Assembly (NCBI RefSeq): GCF_001439785.1
Contig: NZ_JYLI01000011.1
Coordinates: 62,001 to 126,000, forward strand
Direction: 5' to 3'
DNA length: 64,000 nucleotides
Source: Pseudomonas poae
GTDB lineage: Bacteria; Pseudomonadota; Gammaproteobacteria; Pseudomonadales; Pseudomonadaceae
Part shown: one piece after another, positions 17,205 to 29,282 of the stretch
Layout: every line of letters begins with the position of its first letter
Position numbering within the stretch: position 1 is the first letter of the stretch
Position numbers and translations under genes: made by a program
The notes under the pieces: generated by a model
Database searches by the model: none
What the model saw: only the letters and a program-made list of their open reading frames with translations
What the model was told of the DNA's origin: nothing

Positions 17205-18878
17205 CTAAACCTTGGCCGCCTCGGGTTTATAGCCCAGGCGCAGGCCGCCCCAATGGCGCCCTTTCACCATGATCGGCACCGACAGATCATGCATCAACTC
17301 CCCCGTATCGCGGGTATAGGTTTGCAATAACACCGCCTGCTGGTGACTGCCGCAGCGAATCCCCGTTCGGTCCTCGAACTTGCGCTTGGTGCGATTTTGC
17401 ACCGCATCCACCTGAGCATCCCCCGTCAACGCCTGTGAAAACGCCTGGTTATGCGTCGGCACGTAGCCCTGCGGCGTGCAGGCAATCGCAAACACCAGCC
17501 CCTCATGACGAGGCAGCAGGGCTTCCTGTATCGCCGGCAGCACCTTGTCGGTGTAGCCGTCAAAACGTGTGTGATATTTACTCGGGCGGGTATTGGGGAT
17601 CAATGTGTAGCTGCGATCGAACAGATCATCCAGACTGATTCGGCCCTCCTGCACATCCGCCTCGAACTGTTCGGCGATGCGGTTGGCGCCCTCGCGGGCG
17701 AGGTCGTAGACACGCTGGTGATAGTCATCCAGCCCAACCTCGGCCAAGCGCTCGCTGATGGTTTCCGCCTGCCCTTCCATCTGCACGGCGGCGTCGGCCA
17801 ATTGCCGCGTCTGCTGGTCGCTCACCGTGAGGTCACTGCGCATCTGCTCCACCGCATGGAACAGGCTGTCGAGTTGCGCGCGATTGGTGTCGCTGCCCTG
17901 GGCGATTTCGTTGACCTGCCCTTCCACATCCGCCGCTAGGCTGGCGATGGTCTCCAGCTGTTCGCCCGCCTCTTCCACCTGTGCGACACCGGTGTTCAGG
18001 TCCGCCGACAGTTGGCGAATCTGCTCCACCACCTGGGCTGTGCGTTGCTGGATATCCGCCACCATCACCCCGACTTCATCGGTGGCCTTGGCCGTACGCC
18101 CGGCCAGCCCCCGCACTTCATCGGCCACCACCGCAAACCCGCGTCCGTGCTCGCCGGCCCGTGCGGCTTCAATGGCGGCGTTCAACGCCAGCAGGTTGGT
18201 CTGGCTGGCAATGGACTGGATCACCAGGGTCACGCGTTGGATTTCTTCGCTGCGCTGGCTCAAGGCTTCGATCAGCTCACGGCTGGCGCTGGCACGCTGG
18301 CTGAGCTGGTGCATGCGCGTAATGGACTGGGCCAGCACCTCGCGCCCTTCACTGCTGCGCTGATGGGCCTGGCTGGCCGCGCCAAGGGCCTGGCGGCTGA
18401 GCTGGGCGGTGGCCTGCTCGGTGCCGATCATCACTTCAGCGCTGCTGACGATCTGTTTGGCCGCACTCAACTGGGATTGCAGGCGCGCCGCCAGTTGCTT
18501 GACCGAATAGGCCACGCCTGCGGCTGACAGTGCGTTATGGCTGGTGGTATGGGAGAGGTCGCGCGTCAGTTCACTGATTGCGTCAACGGTGTTGAGCGAT
18601 GCAATGGCAGGCGTACGGGGTTTCAAGCGCGGCAGCCAGATCACCAGCAAGGCCAGTGGCAGGCCCAGGTACAGCGGCAGGCCGGCAAATGCCAGACCCA
18701 GCAGCACCAGCACCATGGCGGCGCTCTGCACAAGCGGCGTCAGCCAGACGGGCAGCCTGCTCACCGCTTGCGGTGGCATTGCCGTGCCCATCAGAGATCC
18801 ATCTCCAGCCATCGTCGTTACCCCACTGCTTGTCGTTGTTGTGCCTGCATTAAACGCCACTATCGGGCCATTATCCAT
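17205..18878 (-). CDS. Methyl-accepting chemotaxis protein without periplasmic domain
   Basis: Chemoreceptor of 557 residues. Two closely spaced membrane segments (about 45-82) leave no periplasmic loop and no HAMP domain is obvious. The signalling hairpin tip, with [20 protein letters not shown] and the following [13 protein letters not shown], lies at about 215-260, flanked by methylation helices. After the signalling helices, residues ~400-557 form an extra C-terminal domain ([36 protein letters not shown]) that looks like a Cache/PAS-type sensor, so sensing is probably cytoplasmic. Start at ATG 18878 with AAAGG upstream. Ligand unknown. Confidence 0.88.
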   Translation of the reverse strand: MDNGPIVAFNAGTTTTSSGVTTMAGDGSLMGTAMPPQAVSRLPVWLTPLVQSAAMVLVLLGLAFAGLPLYLGLPLALLVIWLPRLKPRTPAIASLNTVDAISELTRDLSHTTSHNALSAAGVAYSVKQLAARLQSQLSAAKQIVSSAEVMIGTEQATAQLSRQALGAASQAHQRSSEGREVLAQSITRMHQLSQRASASRELIEALSQRSEEIQRVTLVIQSIASQTNLLALNAAIEAARAGEHGRGFAVVADEVRGLAGRTAKATDEVGVMVADIQQRTAQVVEQIRQLSADLNTGVAQVEEAGEQLETIASLAADVEGQVNEIAQGSDTNRAQLDSLFHAVEQMRSDLTVSDQQTRQLADAAVQMEGQAETISERLAEVGLDDYHQRVYDLAREGANRIAEQFEADVQEGRISLDDLFDRSYTLIPNTRPSKYHTRFDGYTDKVLPAIQEALLPRHEGLVFAIACTPQGYVPTHNQAFSQALTGDAQVDAVQNRTKRKFEDRTGIRCGSHQQAVLLQTYTRDTGELMHDLSVPIMVKGRHWGGLRLGYKPEAAKV

Positions 18879-18972
18879 GGGCCTTTAGTGGGGGCTTGCA
18901 GCACATCAACAGATGGGGTGTAACGGACATTGCCCTGGGGAGCCGTTTGCACGGCGCCCCAGCTTCAACGCA

Positions 18973-19377
18973 TCAGGCCTGGCGCTGATGCTTGTCGATC
19001 TGCTCGTGACGCTCTTGGGCTTCGATGCAGTATTTGGTGGTCGGGCTGATCAGCAGGCGCTTGAGGCCGATAGGCTCGCCGCTGTCGTCACACCAGCCAA
19101 AGGAATCTTCCTTGATGCGCTCCAGGGCGCGCTCCAACTGCGGCAGCATGCGCTGGTCGCGGTCGATGGCATTGACCAGCCAGGTGCGCTCTTCTTCAAC
19201 GGAGGCGGCGTCGGCCGGGTCGGCCGGGGTGTCCAGGCTTTCAATGGCGATACGGTTCTGCTCAATGCGCTCGTGGTGTTCGACTTTCATGTCCTGCAGC
19301 AACTTCTCGAAAAAAGCGTGCTGTTCGGCATTCATGTAGTCATCCGCCGGCATGGCCAGCAACTTTTCCTTTGTCAT
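18973..19377 (-). CDS. DksA/TraR-type transcription factor with incomplete zinc site
   Basis: 134-residue RNA-polymerase secondary-channel protein. The first ~95 residues form a coiled coil; the C-terminal globular part reads GWCDDSGEPIGLKRLLISPT then KYCIEAQERHE. The four zinc cysteines of DksA are reduced to two (Cys96 and Cys117; Ser99 and Ala120 replace the others), as in P. aeruginosa DksA2, which works without zinc. The start at 19377 fits the family N-terminus (MTKEKLLAMPADDYMNAEQ); the longer frame to 19476 does not. Role in the ppGpp response is inferred. Confidence 0.82.
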   Translation of the reverse strand: MTKEKLLAMPADDYMNAEQHAFFEKLLQDMKVEHHERIEQNRIAIESLDTPADPADAASVEEERTWLVNAIDRDQRMLPQLERALERIKEDSFGWCDDSGEPIGLKRLLISPTTKYCIEAQERHEQIDKHQRQA

Positions 19378-19678
19378 TGATTTCTCTATAAAAAATACGT
19401 GCATTAAGGCGAATAAGGGAGCGTTCCGGCCGACCTCTGCAGGTCTCGGAAGGGCGCCATCCATTCCAAGCGCCACCCGGCACTCAATTTAAGAGGGGCG
19501 GCAGTCTAAGGCCGACTTGAGGGCGCAGCAACTGAAATGACAGGCATTTTTCCCGATTAACCCCCAAAGGCACCAGGACGGGCTTGGCGAATGGTTATCG
19601 GAGTGCGTTTATAGCAGGAAAGTTCGTAAAGCGGCTATAAGCCGCACGCTGCAAGCGACAAGCTGCAAGACGTTCCCT

Positions 19679-19704
19679 GCCGCTTGCCGCTTGCCGCTTG
19701 CCGC
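19679..19704. repeat. Tandem heptamer repeat
   Basis: Three to four direct copies of GCCGCTT directly after the permease stop codon (19705), preceded by GCTGCAAGCGACAAGCTGCAAG. Low-complexity tail at the 3' end of the inositol transport operon. The stretch 19498-19678 before it shows no gene. Confidence 0.7.
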
Positions 19705-20727
19705 TCAGCGCTTGAGCTTGCGTTTGTTGCGGTATTGGTCAATCACCACCGCCACCACAATGATCAGCCCCTTGATGATGTCCTGAATATAGGCATCCAC
19801 CCCCACGAAGGTGAACCCGCTGGCCATCACCCCGAGGATCAGCGCGCCAATCACCGTGCCGGTGATGCGCCCTACCCCGCCCGCCAGGCTGGTGCCGCCG
19901 ATCACCGCAGCGGCAATCGCGTCCAGCTCATAAGACATGCCCATGCCGGCCTGGCCAGTGGCGGCCCGTGCCGAAGCCACCACACCGGCCAGCCCGGCAA
20001 GCAGGCCGGCGATGCTGTAGACGATAATCAGGTGGCGCTTGACGTTAATCCCCGAGGTGCGTGCCGCCTGCATGTTGCCGCCGATGGCGTAGGTGTACTT
20101 GCCGTACTTGGTGTAGCGCAGGGCGATGTGGAAGATCACTGCCACCACCAGAAAGATGATCACCGGCATGGCGCCATGGCCGATGGCGGTGTAGGCGTCC
20201 GACAGCATGCTCACCGGTTGCCCTTCGGTGTAGTAGCGTGCCAGGCCACGGGCCGAGACCATCATGCCCAGCGTCGCAATGAACGGCGGGATGCCAGTCA
20301 CTGCAATGATGCTGCCGTTGATCGCGCCGGCCAGCAGCCCCACACCCAGCCCCATCGCCACCGGAATCCACACCGGCAGATCGGTGAGCGACGGAAACAC
20401 CGCGCGGGAAAAGTCCGAGGTCTGCGCCAGGCTCGCGGCAATCATCGCCGACAGCGCCAGCACCGAGCCCGAAGACAGGTCGATGCCGGTGGTGATGATC
20501 ACCTGAGTCACCCCGATGGCCAGCAAACCGATGATCGACACCTGCAAGATCATCAGCACCAGCCGCTGGGAGTTCATCAAAAAGCTCTGGTCCCGCACGA
20601 TCCAGCCGAACAGCTCAAATACCAGTCCGATACCGATCAACACCAAAAAGATGCTCAGCTCGGTGGGCAAGCGCCGACGCTGCTTGACCGGCGCCGTGGC
20701 CGGCTTGTTGTCTGTTATCGCGTTCAT
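19705..20727 (-). CDS. Inositol/sugar ABC transporter permease (RbsC type)
   Basis: Membrane subunit of 340 residues with about 9-10 hydrophobic segments. The RbsC/XylH family core is seen in TQVIITTGIDLSSGSVLALS, TGIPPFIATLGMMVSARGLA and NMQAARTSGINVKRHL. The gene is third after binding protein and ATPase, in the same direction, and 25 bases after the ATPase stop. Located at the 3' end of the inositol locus, so myo-inositol is the likely substrate (inference from context). Confidence 0.88.
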   Translation of the reverse strand: MNAITDNKPATAPVKQRRRLPTELSIFLVLIGIGLVFELFGWIVRDQSFLMNSQRLVLMILQVSIIGLLAIGVTQVIITTGIDLSSGSVLALSAMIAASLAQTSDFSRAVFPSLTDLPVWIPVAMGLGVGLLAGAINGSIIAVTGIPPFIATLGMMVSARGLARYYTEGQPVSMLSDAYTAIGHGAMPVIIFLVVAVIFHIALRYTKYGKYTYAIGGNMQAARTSGINVKRHLIIVYSIAGLLAGLAGVVASARAATGQAGMGMSYELDAIAAAVIGGTSLAGGVGRITGTVIGALILGVMASGFTFVGVDAYIQDIIKGLIIVVAVVIDQYRNKRKLKR

Positions 20728-20752
20728 AGCCCATTACCTTCCTGTTCTGTAG

Positions 20753-22306
20753 TCAGTGGACGGCGGTCATGCCGGAAGCCAGCTGCATGACGTTTTCCTG
20801 AGTCGCCTCGCTGCGATCCAGCGTGCCCATCAGTTCGCCTTCGTGCATCACCATCACTCGGTCACTCATGCCCAGCACTTCAGGCAGCTCCGACGAAATC
20901 ATGATCACCGCCATGCCTTCGCTGGCCAGGAACGAGATCAAGCGATAGATCTCGGCCTTGGCGCCCACGTCGATACCGCGGGTCGGTTCATCGAGGATCA
21001 GCAAGCGAGGATGGGTCATCAGCCAGCGCGCCAGCAAAGCCTTCTGCTGATTGCCGCCAGACAAGGTGTCGATGCACTGCTCCAGCGACGGGGTCTTGAC
21101 CCGCAGTTTTTTGCACATGTCTTCGCACAGCGCGCGCAGGGCTTTCTGCTGGATAAAACCGTTGTCCGAATAGTGCGGCAGCACGGCCATTTCCATGTTT
21201 TCCAGCACTGACAGGCAGGGAAACAGTCCGCTGAGCTTGCGGTCCTCGGTCAACAGCGCAAACCCTTTCTCGATGGCCATGTGCGGGTCGCTGATGCGCA
21301 CCGGCTGGCCGTCGAGGGTGATCTGCCCGCTGGAGCTTGGGGTGATGCCGAAAAGGGTTTCCGCCACGTTGGTGCGGCCCGACCCCATCAGCCCGGCGAT
21401 GCCGAGGATCTCGCCGGCATGCAGGTCGAAGGACACGTCCTTGAACACGCCAGCCAGACTCAGGTTGCGCACCGACAACAGCAAATCGCCGACAGGTGTC
21501 TCGCGAACGGGGAACAACTGGCTCAGCTCACGGCCGACCATCATCGAGATCAGGCTGTCGCTGTTCATGCTGTCGGCACGCTGCAGGCCGATGTAGCGGC
21601 CGTCGCGGAACACCGCCACTTCATCGGCGATGGCGAACACTTCGTTCATCTTGTGGGTGATGTAGACGATCCCTTTGCCCTGGGACTTGAGGTCGGCAAT
21701 GATCGAAAACAGGTGGGCGACTTCCTTCTCGGTAATCGCCGAGGTCGGTTCATCCATGATCAGGATGTCGGAGTCATAAGACACTGCCTTGGCAATCTCG
21801 ACCATCTGCCGCTCGGCGATGCTCAGGTTGCCCACCTGTTCCTCCGGGTCCAGGTTGATGCGCAGGCGCGCCATTAACTCGGCGGTGCAGCGGTGCATTT
21901 CGCGGTGGTTGACCAGGTGCAGGCTGTTGAGCTGTTCACGGCCGATCCAGATGTTCTCGGCGATACTCATGTGCGGCATCAGGTTGAGTTCCTGATGGAT
22001 CATCGCGATGCCCGCCTTCTGCGCGGCCAGCGGCGTTTCAAACACGACAGGCTGGCCCCGCAGACGGATTTCGCCGGCGTCGGGCTGGTAGATACCGGCG
22101 ATGATTTTCATCAATGTCGACTTGCCGGCGCCGTTCTCGCCCATCAGCGCCAGCACCGAACCCGGGCGTACGCGCAGTTGCACATCGTCCAGGGCCACGA
22201 CACCGGGAAAGCCTTTGCTGATGTTGACGATTTCCAGCAGGTAGGGTTCGTCCAGCGCCACTGGCCGGGTGTCAGGGGGCTGCGAGGCAGTCGCTTGAGC
22301 GAGCAT
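20753..22306 (-). CDS. Inositol/sugar ABC transporter ATP-binding protein (duplicated NBD)
   Basis: About 517 residues, two fused nucleotide-binding domains as in RbsA/MglA/XylG. NBD1: Walker [10 protein letters not shown], signature [14 protein letters not shown], Walker [14 protein letters not shown]2: degenerate Walker [10 protein letters not shown], signature [15 protein letters not shown], Walker [13 protein letters not shown]. The ATG at 22306 has GGAG 9 bases upstream; ATG 22321 lacks a site. It supplies ATP hydrolysis for the permease that follows. Confidence 0.92.
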   Translation of the reverse strand: MLAQATASQPPDTRPVALDEPYLLEIVNISKGFPGVVALDDVQLRVRPGSVLALMGENGAGKSTLMKIIAGIYQPDAGEIRLRGQPVVFETPLAAQKAGIAMIHQELNLMPHMSIAENIWIGREQLNSLHLVNHREMHRCTAELMARLRINLDPEEQVGNLSIAERQMVEIAKAVSYDSDILIMDEPTSAITEKEVAHLFSIIADLKSQGKGIVYITHKMNEVFAIADEVAVFRDGRYIGLQRADSMNSDSLISMMVGRELSQLFPVRETPVGDLLLSVRNLSLAGVFKDVSFDLHAGEILGIAGLMGSGRTNVAETLFGITPSSSGQITLDGQPVRISDPHMAIEKGFALLTEDRKLSGLFPCLSVLENMEMAVLPHYSDNGFIQQKALRALCEDMCKKLRVKTPSLEQCIDTLSGGNQQKALLARWLMTHPRLLILDEPTRGIDVGAKAEIYRLISFLASEGMAVIMISSELPEVLGMSDRVMVMHEGELMGTLDRSEATQENVMQLASGMTAVH

Positions 22307-22372
22307 GGGGAGGCACTCCATCTGCAGGGCGGTGGTGACCGCCCTGCCGGCTTATTGTCGTTATGTCACTGC

Positions 22373-23308
22373 TTATTTGAAGTCGTTGACGTTGTCCGGG
22401 GTGATCAGCTTGAACGGGATAATCACGTTCTGCTCGACGGGCTCCTTCTTCGCCATCTTGCGCGCCGCTTCCACCGAGCCCACCGCCTGACCCTTGGCGT
22501 CCTGGAACGCCGAGGCCGCCATGTCGCCCTTGGTGATCGCGTTCAGCCCGTCCGGGGTTCCGTCGACGCCGGCGATCAGCACCGTGCCGGGTTTGGTGCC
22601 TGCCGATTTCAACGCCATGGACGCGCCGATGGCCATCTCATCGTTGTTGGCCAGCACCGCGTTGAACTCGCGGCCCTGGGTCAGCCAGTCATTGACCAGG
22701 GTCATGCCCTTGTCACGCAGCCAGATACCGGTCTGTTCCTGCTCGATCTTGATATCGGGGTACTTGGCCAGCACCTCTTTCACGCCCTTGGTGCGGTTGG
22801 TCGTGGAGTTGTTCGCCAGATCCCCCAGCAGGATCACGATCTTGCCCTTGCCACCGAGTTTCTCGGCGATGTATTGCATTTGCAGCTTGCCGGCCTCGAC
22901 GTCATCGGAGGTCACGGCCACCACGCCCTTGGGCAGGTCTTTCTGGTCCGGGCGGCGGTTGACGAACACCAGCGGGATGCCCGCCTTGGTGGCTGCGCTG
23001 ATGATGTTTTTGGTGGATGCGGTGTCCACCGGGTTGACGATGATCGCATCGACCTTCTGGCTGATGAAATTCTCGACCTGGCTCAGTTGCTTCACCACGT
23101 CGGCGCGGGCGTCTTCGAATTGCAGCTGCACGCCGTCGCCCTTGGGATAGGACTTGGCCTGCTTGTCCATGTCTTCGCGCAGATAGGTGAGGAAGGTGTC
23201 ATCGAAGGCGGACATGCTCACGCCCACCTTGATGTCGGCGGCTGCGGCAATGCCGCTGGCCAGCCAGAGGGACAAGGCCAGCGCGGTAAAACGGATCGGG
23301 GTCTTCAT
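22373..23308 (-). CDS. Inositol/sugar ABC transporter substrate-binding protein
   Basis: Periplasmic protein of 311 residues of the RbsB type; signal peptide 1-23 (LASGIAAAA). Family features: VGVSMSAFDDTFLTYLREDM, VDAIIVNPVDTAST, FVNRRPDQ, and NNDEMAIGASMALKSAG. First gene of the transport operon (binding protein, ATPase, permease). A GGAA-N6-TTCC palindrome stands upstream at 23627-23640. The ligand is probably myo-inositol by context. Confidence 0.9.
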   Translation of the reverse strand: MKTPIRFTALALSLWLASGIAAAADIKVGVSMSAFDDTFLTYLREDMDKQAKSYPKGDGVQLQFEDARADVVKQLSQVENFISQKVDAIIVNPVDTASTKNIISAATKAGIPLVFVNRRPDQKDLPKGVVAVTSDDVEAGKLQMQYIAEKLGGKGKIVILLGDLANNSTTNRTKGVKEVLAKYPDIKIEQEQTGIWLRDKGMTLVNDWLTQGREFNAVLANNDEMAIGASMALKSAGTKPGTVLIAGVDGTPDGLNAITKGDMAASAFQDAKGQAVGSVEAARKMAKKEPVEQNVIIPFKLITPDNVNDFK

Positions 23309-23356
23309 GAACGGTCTGTCTCCACTTTATTGTTGGTTTTCTGGACGTTGCGTTGG

Positions 23357-23533
23357 TCAGGACTCGGCAGGCAGTCGAACCACCGGCGCGCCGGGAATGC
23401 AGCACAGCAGCGCGCCGTGGTTTTCGACGCACAGCATATTCAGGAAGGAGAAGTAGAACGGCCGCGCACGGGGCAGATCGCGGGGCGCATGGGCAGGGCG
23501 TAAAACGCGCAGTACAGCGTTGAAGATTTTCAT
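23357..23533 (-). CDS. Possible small ORF in leader of inositol transport operon
   Basis: 58 codons from ATG 23533 (MKIFNAVLRVLRPAHAP) with a weak AGGT 9 bases upstream. It contains a short aromatic/hydrophobic part with three cysteines (NMLCVENHGALLCCIPG). It lies between the GGAA-N6-TTCC operator (23627) and the binding-protein gene, so it would be cotranscribed with the importer. No family recognised; may be a real small protein, a leader peptide, or chance. Confidence 0.3.
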   Translation of the reverse strand: MKIFNAVLRVLRPAHAPRDLPRARPFYFSFLNMLCVENHGALLCCIPGAPVVRLPAES

Positions 23534-23625
23534 CTGACGGTACCTGGTTGTTTTTGATTTTGTTTTTGTCGAGTCGCGCGAATCGAATCCGCGACGACCT
23601 TTATGCAACCTGGAAAAGACTTTAT

Positions 23626-23641
23626 TGGAAAATAATTTCCA
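23626..23641. promoter_or_regulatory. Predicted IolR operator in front of transport operon
   Basis: TGGAAA-ATAA-TTTCCA, a perfect palindrome that contains GGAA-N6-TTCC. Further half-sites (TGGAA at 23611, TTCCA at 23665) surround it. The same pattern occurs at 31344-31359 before iolC. As I recall, rhizobial IolR (same RpiR family) binds GGAA-N6-TTCC. Confidence 0.75.
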
Positions 23642-23698
23642 TATCAATATCTTTTAGAATTTAATTCCATTTTTTACGCTCTCCCACACTGACGGTGA

Positions 23699-26660
<2,962 letters not shown>

Positions 26661-26700
26661 CACTTGCACCTTGTGTCAATTCAGGTCCATTGGGTCTCGG

Positions 26701-27522
26701 TTATGCCAGGGACTTTTGCAACAGGGTCATGCTCGCCCCCAAAGCCTGCTGAATATCGGCCATCGAATGCACGCTTTCGGCAAACGGTTCGAACGACAGA
26801 TAGCCCCTGTAGCCGCTGCCGAGCAAGCGGTCGATCTGCGCCGCATTGCCGAGCATATCGCCCTCGCCCACCAGTACGCGGTGGCCGTCGCGGATCGAAT
26901 TGAGCGGCGCATCGGTGTCTTCCACGCCGGAGATATGCACCAGCCCGGTGAGTGGCGCGAAGAACTCCTGCTCGCCGGCCAGGTGATGGTGGAAGGTGTC
27001 ATGCACCAGGCGAAACACGTCCAGGCCACCGGTCGCCTGGATGGCGTCCACCGCCACACGCTTGCGGCGCATGGCGCATTCTTCAAAGCCCAGCGGCTCG
27101 ATAAAACCGAGAATCCCGTACTCGCGCAGGATCGGCGCCAGTTCGCTCAGGGCGGTGCGCAGTCCGGCGGCGCGCTGGGCTTCGTTGCGCGTGTCGCCCG
27201 GTTCATTGAACGGGCACATCACCAAGCCCTGAGCGCCGCATTCACGGGCGTAGTTGGCGAGGTTGATTGCCTGGGCACGGCGCTCGTCATTCCACACATC
27301 AAAGGGGTACAGCGCGTTGATCGACAGCACGGTGATGCCCTGCGCGGCACACAATTCACGCACGCGGCTGGCCGGCGCACCGAATTCAATTTGCCGGTCG
27401 GCGAGGTCATTGCGGATTTCGATGGCATCGCATTCAAGCGCGACCGCCAGCTGGATGAACTCCGGCAGAGACAGGTGCGGCGCAACCATGCGGTTAAGCG
27501 CGAAACGTAACGGCGATTTCAT
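26701..27522 (-). CDS. iolI: 2-keto-myo-inositol isomerase-like TIM-barrel protein
   Basis: 273-residue xylose-isomerase-like TIM barrel. Metal-ligand segments are seen in GFIEPLGFEECAMRRKR (Glu), FRLVHDTFHHHLAG (Asp/His cluster), LVHISGVED and YLSFEPFAESV. This pattern matches IolI, which interconverts 2-keto- and 1-keto-myo-inositol; IolE, another barrel, is coded separately at 28334. Tightly packed between iolB and iolD. Confidence 0.85.
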   Translation of the reverse strand: MKSPLRFALNRMVAPHLSLPEFIQLAVALECDAIEIRNDLADRQIEFGAPASRVRELCAAQGITVLSINALYPFDVWNDERRAQAINLANYARECGAQGLVMCPFNEPGDTRNEAQRAAGLRTALSELAPILREYGILGFIEPLGFEECAMRRKRVAVDAIQATGGLDVFRLVHDTFHHHLAGEQEFFAPLTGLVHISGVEDTDAPLNSIRDGHRVLVGEGDMLGNAAQIDRLLGSGYRGYLSFEPFAESVHSMADIQQALGASMTLLQKSLA

Positions 27523-27548
27523 TGTTGTTGTTCCCCGTCCAAAACAGC

Positions 27549-28337
27549 TTAAAGGTCCAGCAGCCAGCTGTGCTGCGGATCATTGTGGAAATGCCAGGCG
27601 CGCTTGGGCCCGGCCATCACGTTCAGGTAATAGGACTCGTAGCCGTACGGCACGCTGACCGGGTGATACCCCTTGGGCACCACCACCAGGTCGCTGTTTT
27701 CCACGGCCATGGCCTGGTCGATGCTGCGATCATCGGTGTAGACGCGCTGGAACACGTAGCCCTGGGGCGGGTTGATCTGGTGGTAATAGGTCTCTTCCAG
27801 AAAGCTCTGGTGCGGCAGGTCGTCGGTGTCGTGCTTGTGCGGCGGGTAGCTCGACGAGTGCCCGGACGGCGTGCGCACTTCCACCACCAGCAGTGAATGC
27901 GCCGGCTCGCTGTCGGGCAGGATGTCGCACACATAGCGGGTGTTGGCGCCCTTGCCGCGCACGCTGCGCTTGCAGTGTTCGGGGCGGATCAGGCGCGGCT
28001 CGAAACCTGCGGCGCCGGGGGCGGCGCACACGGCGATTTGTACATCGCTCAAGGCGGTCACCTGGGCATCGGTGCCCGGCGGCAGGTAGGCGGCAAACGG
28101 CGATTTGTCCTCGAACACCGAGTGGCGATCACCAAGGTTCTGCCAGTCGAAACCTTCGCCTTGAATCGTCACCCGGCCACTGAGCAGCACCAGGCACAGC
28201 TCTTTGTCGCCGGCGCTGACCGGCAGGGTTTCGCCCAGGCTCAGGCGGTAAGCACTGAAGCCCACGTACTCCAGGCGCCCGGCTTCCAGGGCGACCATGG
28301 TTTGTCCGCGCTTGCTGCTTTTGACCAACAGGCTCAT
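27549..28337 (-). CDS. iolB: 5-deoxy-glucuronate isomerase
   Basis: 262-residue double cupin that converts 5-deoxyglucuronate to 5-dehydro-2-deoxygluconate. Characteristic segments: YPPHKHDTDDLPHQSFLEETYYHQ (metal-binding His and Glu), VVVPKGYHPVSVPYGYESYYLNVMAG and the end RAWHFHNDPQHSWL. Overlaps the stop of iolE by 4 bases, so translation is coupled. Confidence 0.95.
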   Translation of the reverse strand: MSLLVKSSKRGQTMVALEAGRLEYVGFSAYRLSLGETLPVSAGDKELCLVLLSGRVTIQGEGFDWQNLGDRHSVFEDKSPFAAYLPPGTDAQVTALSDVQIAVCAAPGAAGFEPRLIRPEHCKRSVRGKGANTRYVCDILPDSEPAHSLLVVEVRTPSGHSSSYPPHKHDTDDLPHQSFLEETYYHQINPPQGYVFQRVYTDDRSIDQAMAVENSDLVVVPKGYHPVSVPYGYESYYLNVMAGPKRAWHFHNDPQHSWLLDL

Positions 28338-29227
28338 GGCTGAGTCCTCTCATTGAGCAGCGCGCGCAAGGTGTCATAGCCTTTTTTCGCATAGACATAG
28401 CTGGGCGCCACGGCAGGGTCCTGCTCGGCTTCCACCACCAGCCAGCCCTCGTATCGGGCCGCCAGTAATACATCGAGCAGTTCGGCAAAGTTGATGTCGC
28501 CATCGCCGGGCACGGTGAAGGTGCCGTTGACGATGCAGTCGGGAAAGCTCCACATCTGATTGCGCGCCAGTTGCACCACCGGTTTGCGCACGTCCTTGAA
28601 ATGCACGTGGCAAACGCGGTCGATGTGTTTGCGCAGCACGTCAAGCGGTTCGCCGCCGCCCATGTAGCAATGGCCCGAATCGAACAGCAGGCCGACTTCG
28701 GGGCCGGTGCGCTGCATCAACTGGTCGATGTCCTGCGGGGACTCGACGTAGGCGCCCATATGGTGGTGGTAGGCCAGGCGCACGCCTTGGGACAGGGTAA
28801 AGCGCGCCAGCTCCGTGAGCTTGTCGGCGTAGTCCTGCCAGGCCTGTTCGCTGTGAAAACGCGGGCGTTCGATCAAACGGATGCGCGAACCCTGGATCGA
28901 GTCGGCGACTTCGCCGTATACCAGCACCGTGGCGCCGTTGTGTTTCAACAGGTCGACATGGCCGGCAATCGCTGCGATTTCTTCGGCAACCGAGCGGCGC
29001 GCCAGGCGGCTGGAGTACCACCCGGAGACCAGCGCCAGTTCGTAGGGCCGCAAGACGTCGGCGACGCCCTTGGCGTCCTTGGGGAACTTGCCGTTGAGTT
29101 CAAAGCCTTCGTAGCCGATCTCCCGGCCTTCGCTCAGCGCGGTGCTTAGCGGCGTTTCACCGCCCAGGGCCGGCAGGTCATCGTTGCTCCAGGAGATCGG
29201 GTTGATGCCAATTCGGATTGCGGGCAT
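28334..29227 (-). CDS. iolE: myo-inosose-2 dehydratase
   Basis: TIM-barrel lyase of 297 residues removing water from scyllo-inosose. N-terminus RIGINPISWSNDDLPALGGE is diagnostic of IolE; metal ligands are in LAYHHHMGAYVES, LLFDSGHCYMGGG and VCHVHFKDVRKPV. Second gene of the catabolic operon; overlaps iolB. Confidence 0.95.
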   Translation of the reverse strand: MPAIRIGINPISWSNDDLPALGGETPLSTALSEGREIGYEGFELNGKFPKDAKGVADVLRPYELALVSGWYSSRLARRSVAEEIAAIAGHVDLLKHNGATVLVYGEVADSIQGSRIRLIERPRFHSEQAWQDYADKLTELARFTLSQGVRLAYHHHMGAYVESPQDIDQLMQRTGPEVGLLFDSGHCYMGGGEPLDVLRKHIDRVCHVHFKDVRKPVVQLARNQMWSFPDCIVNGTFTVPGDGDINFAELLDVLLAARYEGWLVVEAEQDPAVAPSYVYAKKGYDTLRALLNERTQP

Positions 29228-29282
29228 GGCTGCACCTTTTATTGTTTTCAGATACCACTGAGTTCTGCTTATGTGGGAGCGT

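Noticed and set aside
19684..20790. 368-codon plus-strand ORF, His/Gln/Arg-rich
   Set aside because: Antisense to the RbsC-type permease.
21893..23503. 536-codon plus-strand ORF
   Set aside because: Antisense across three transport genes and their gaps; not a gene.
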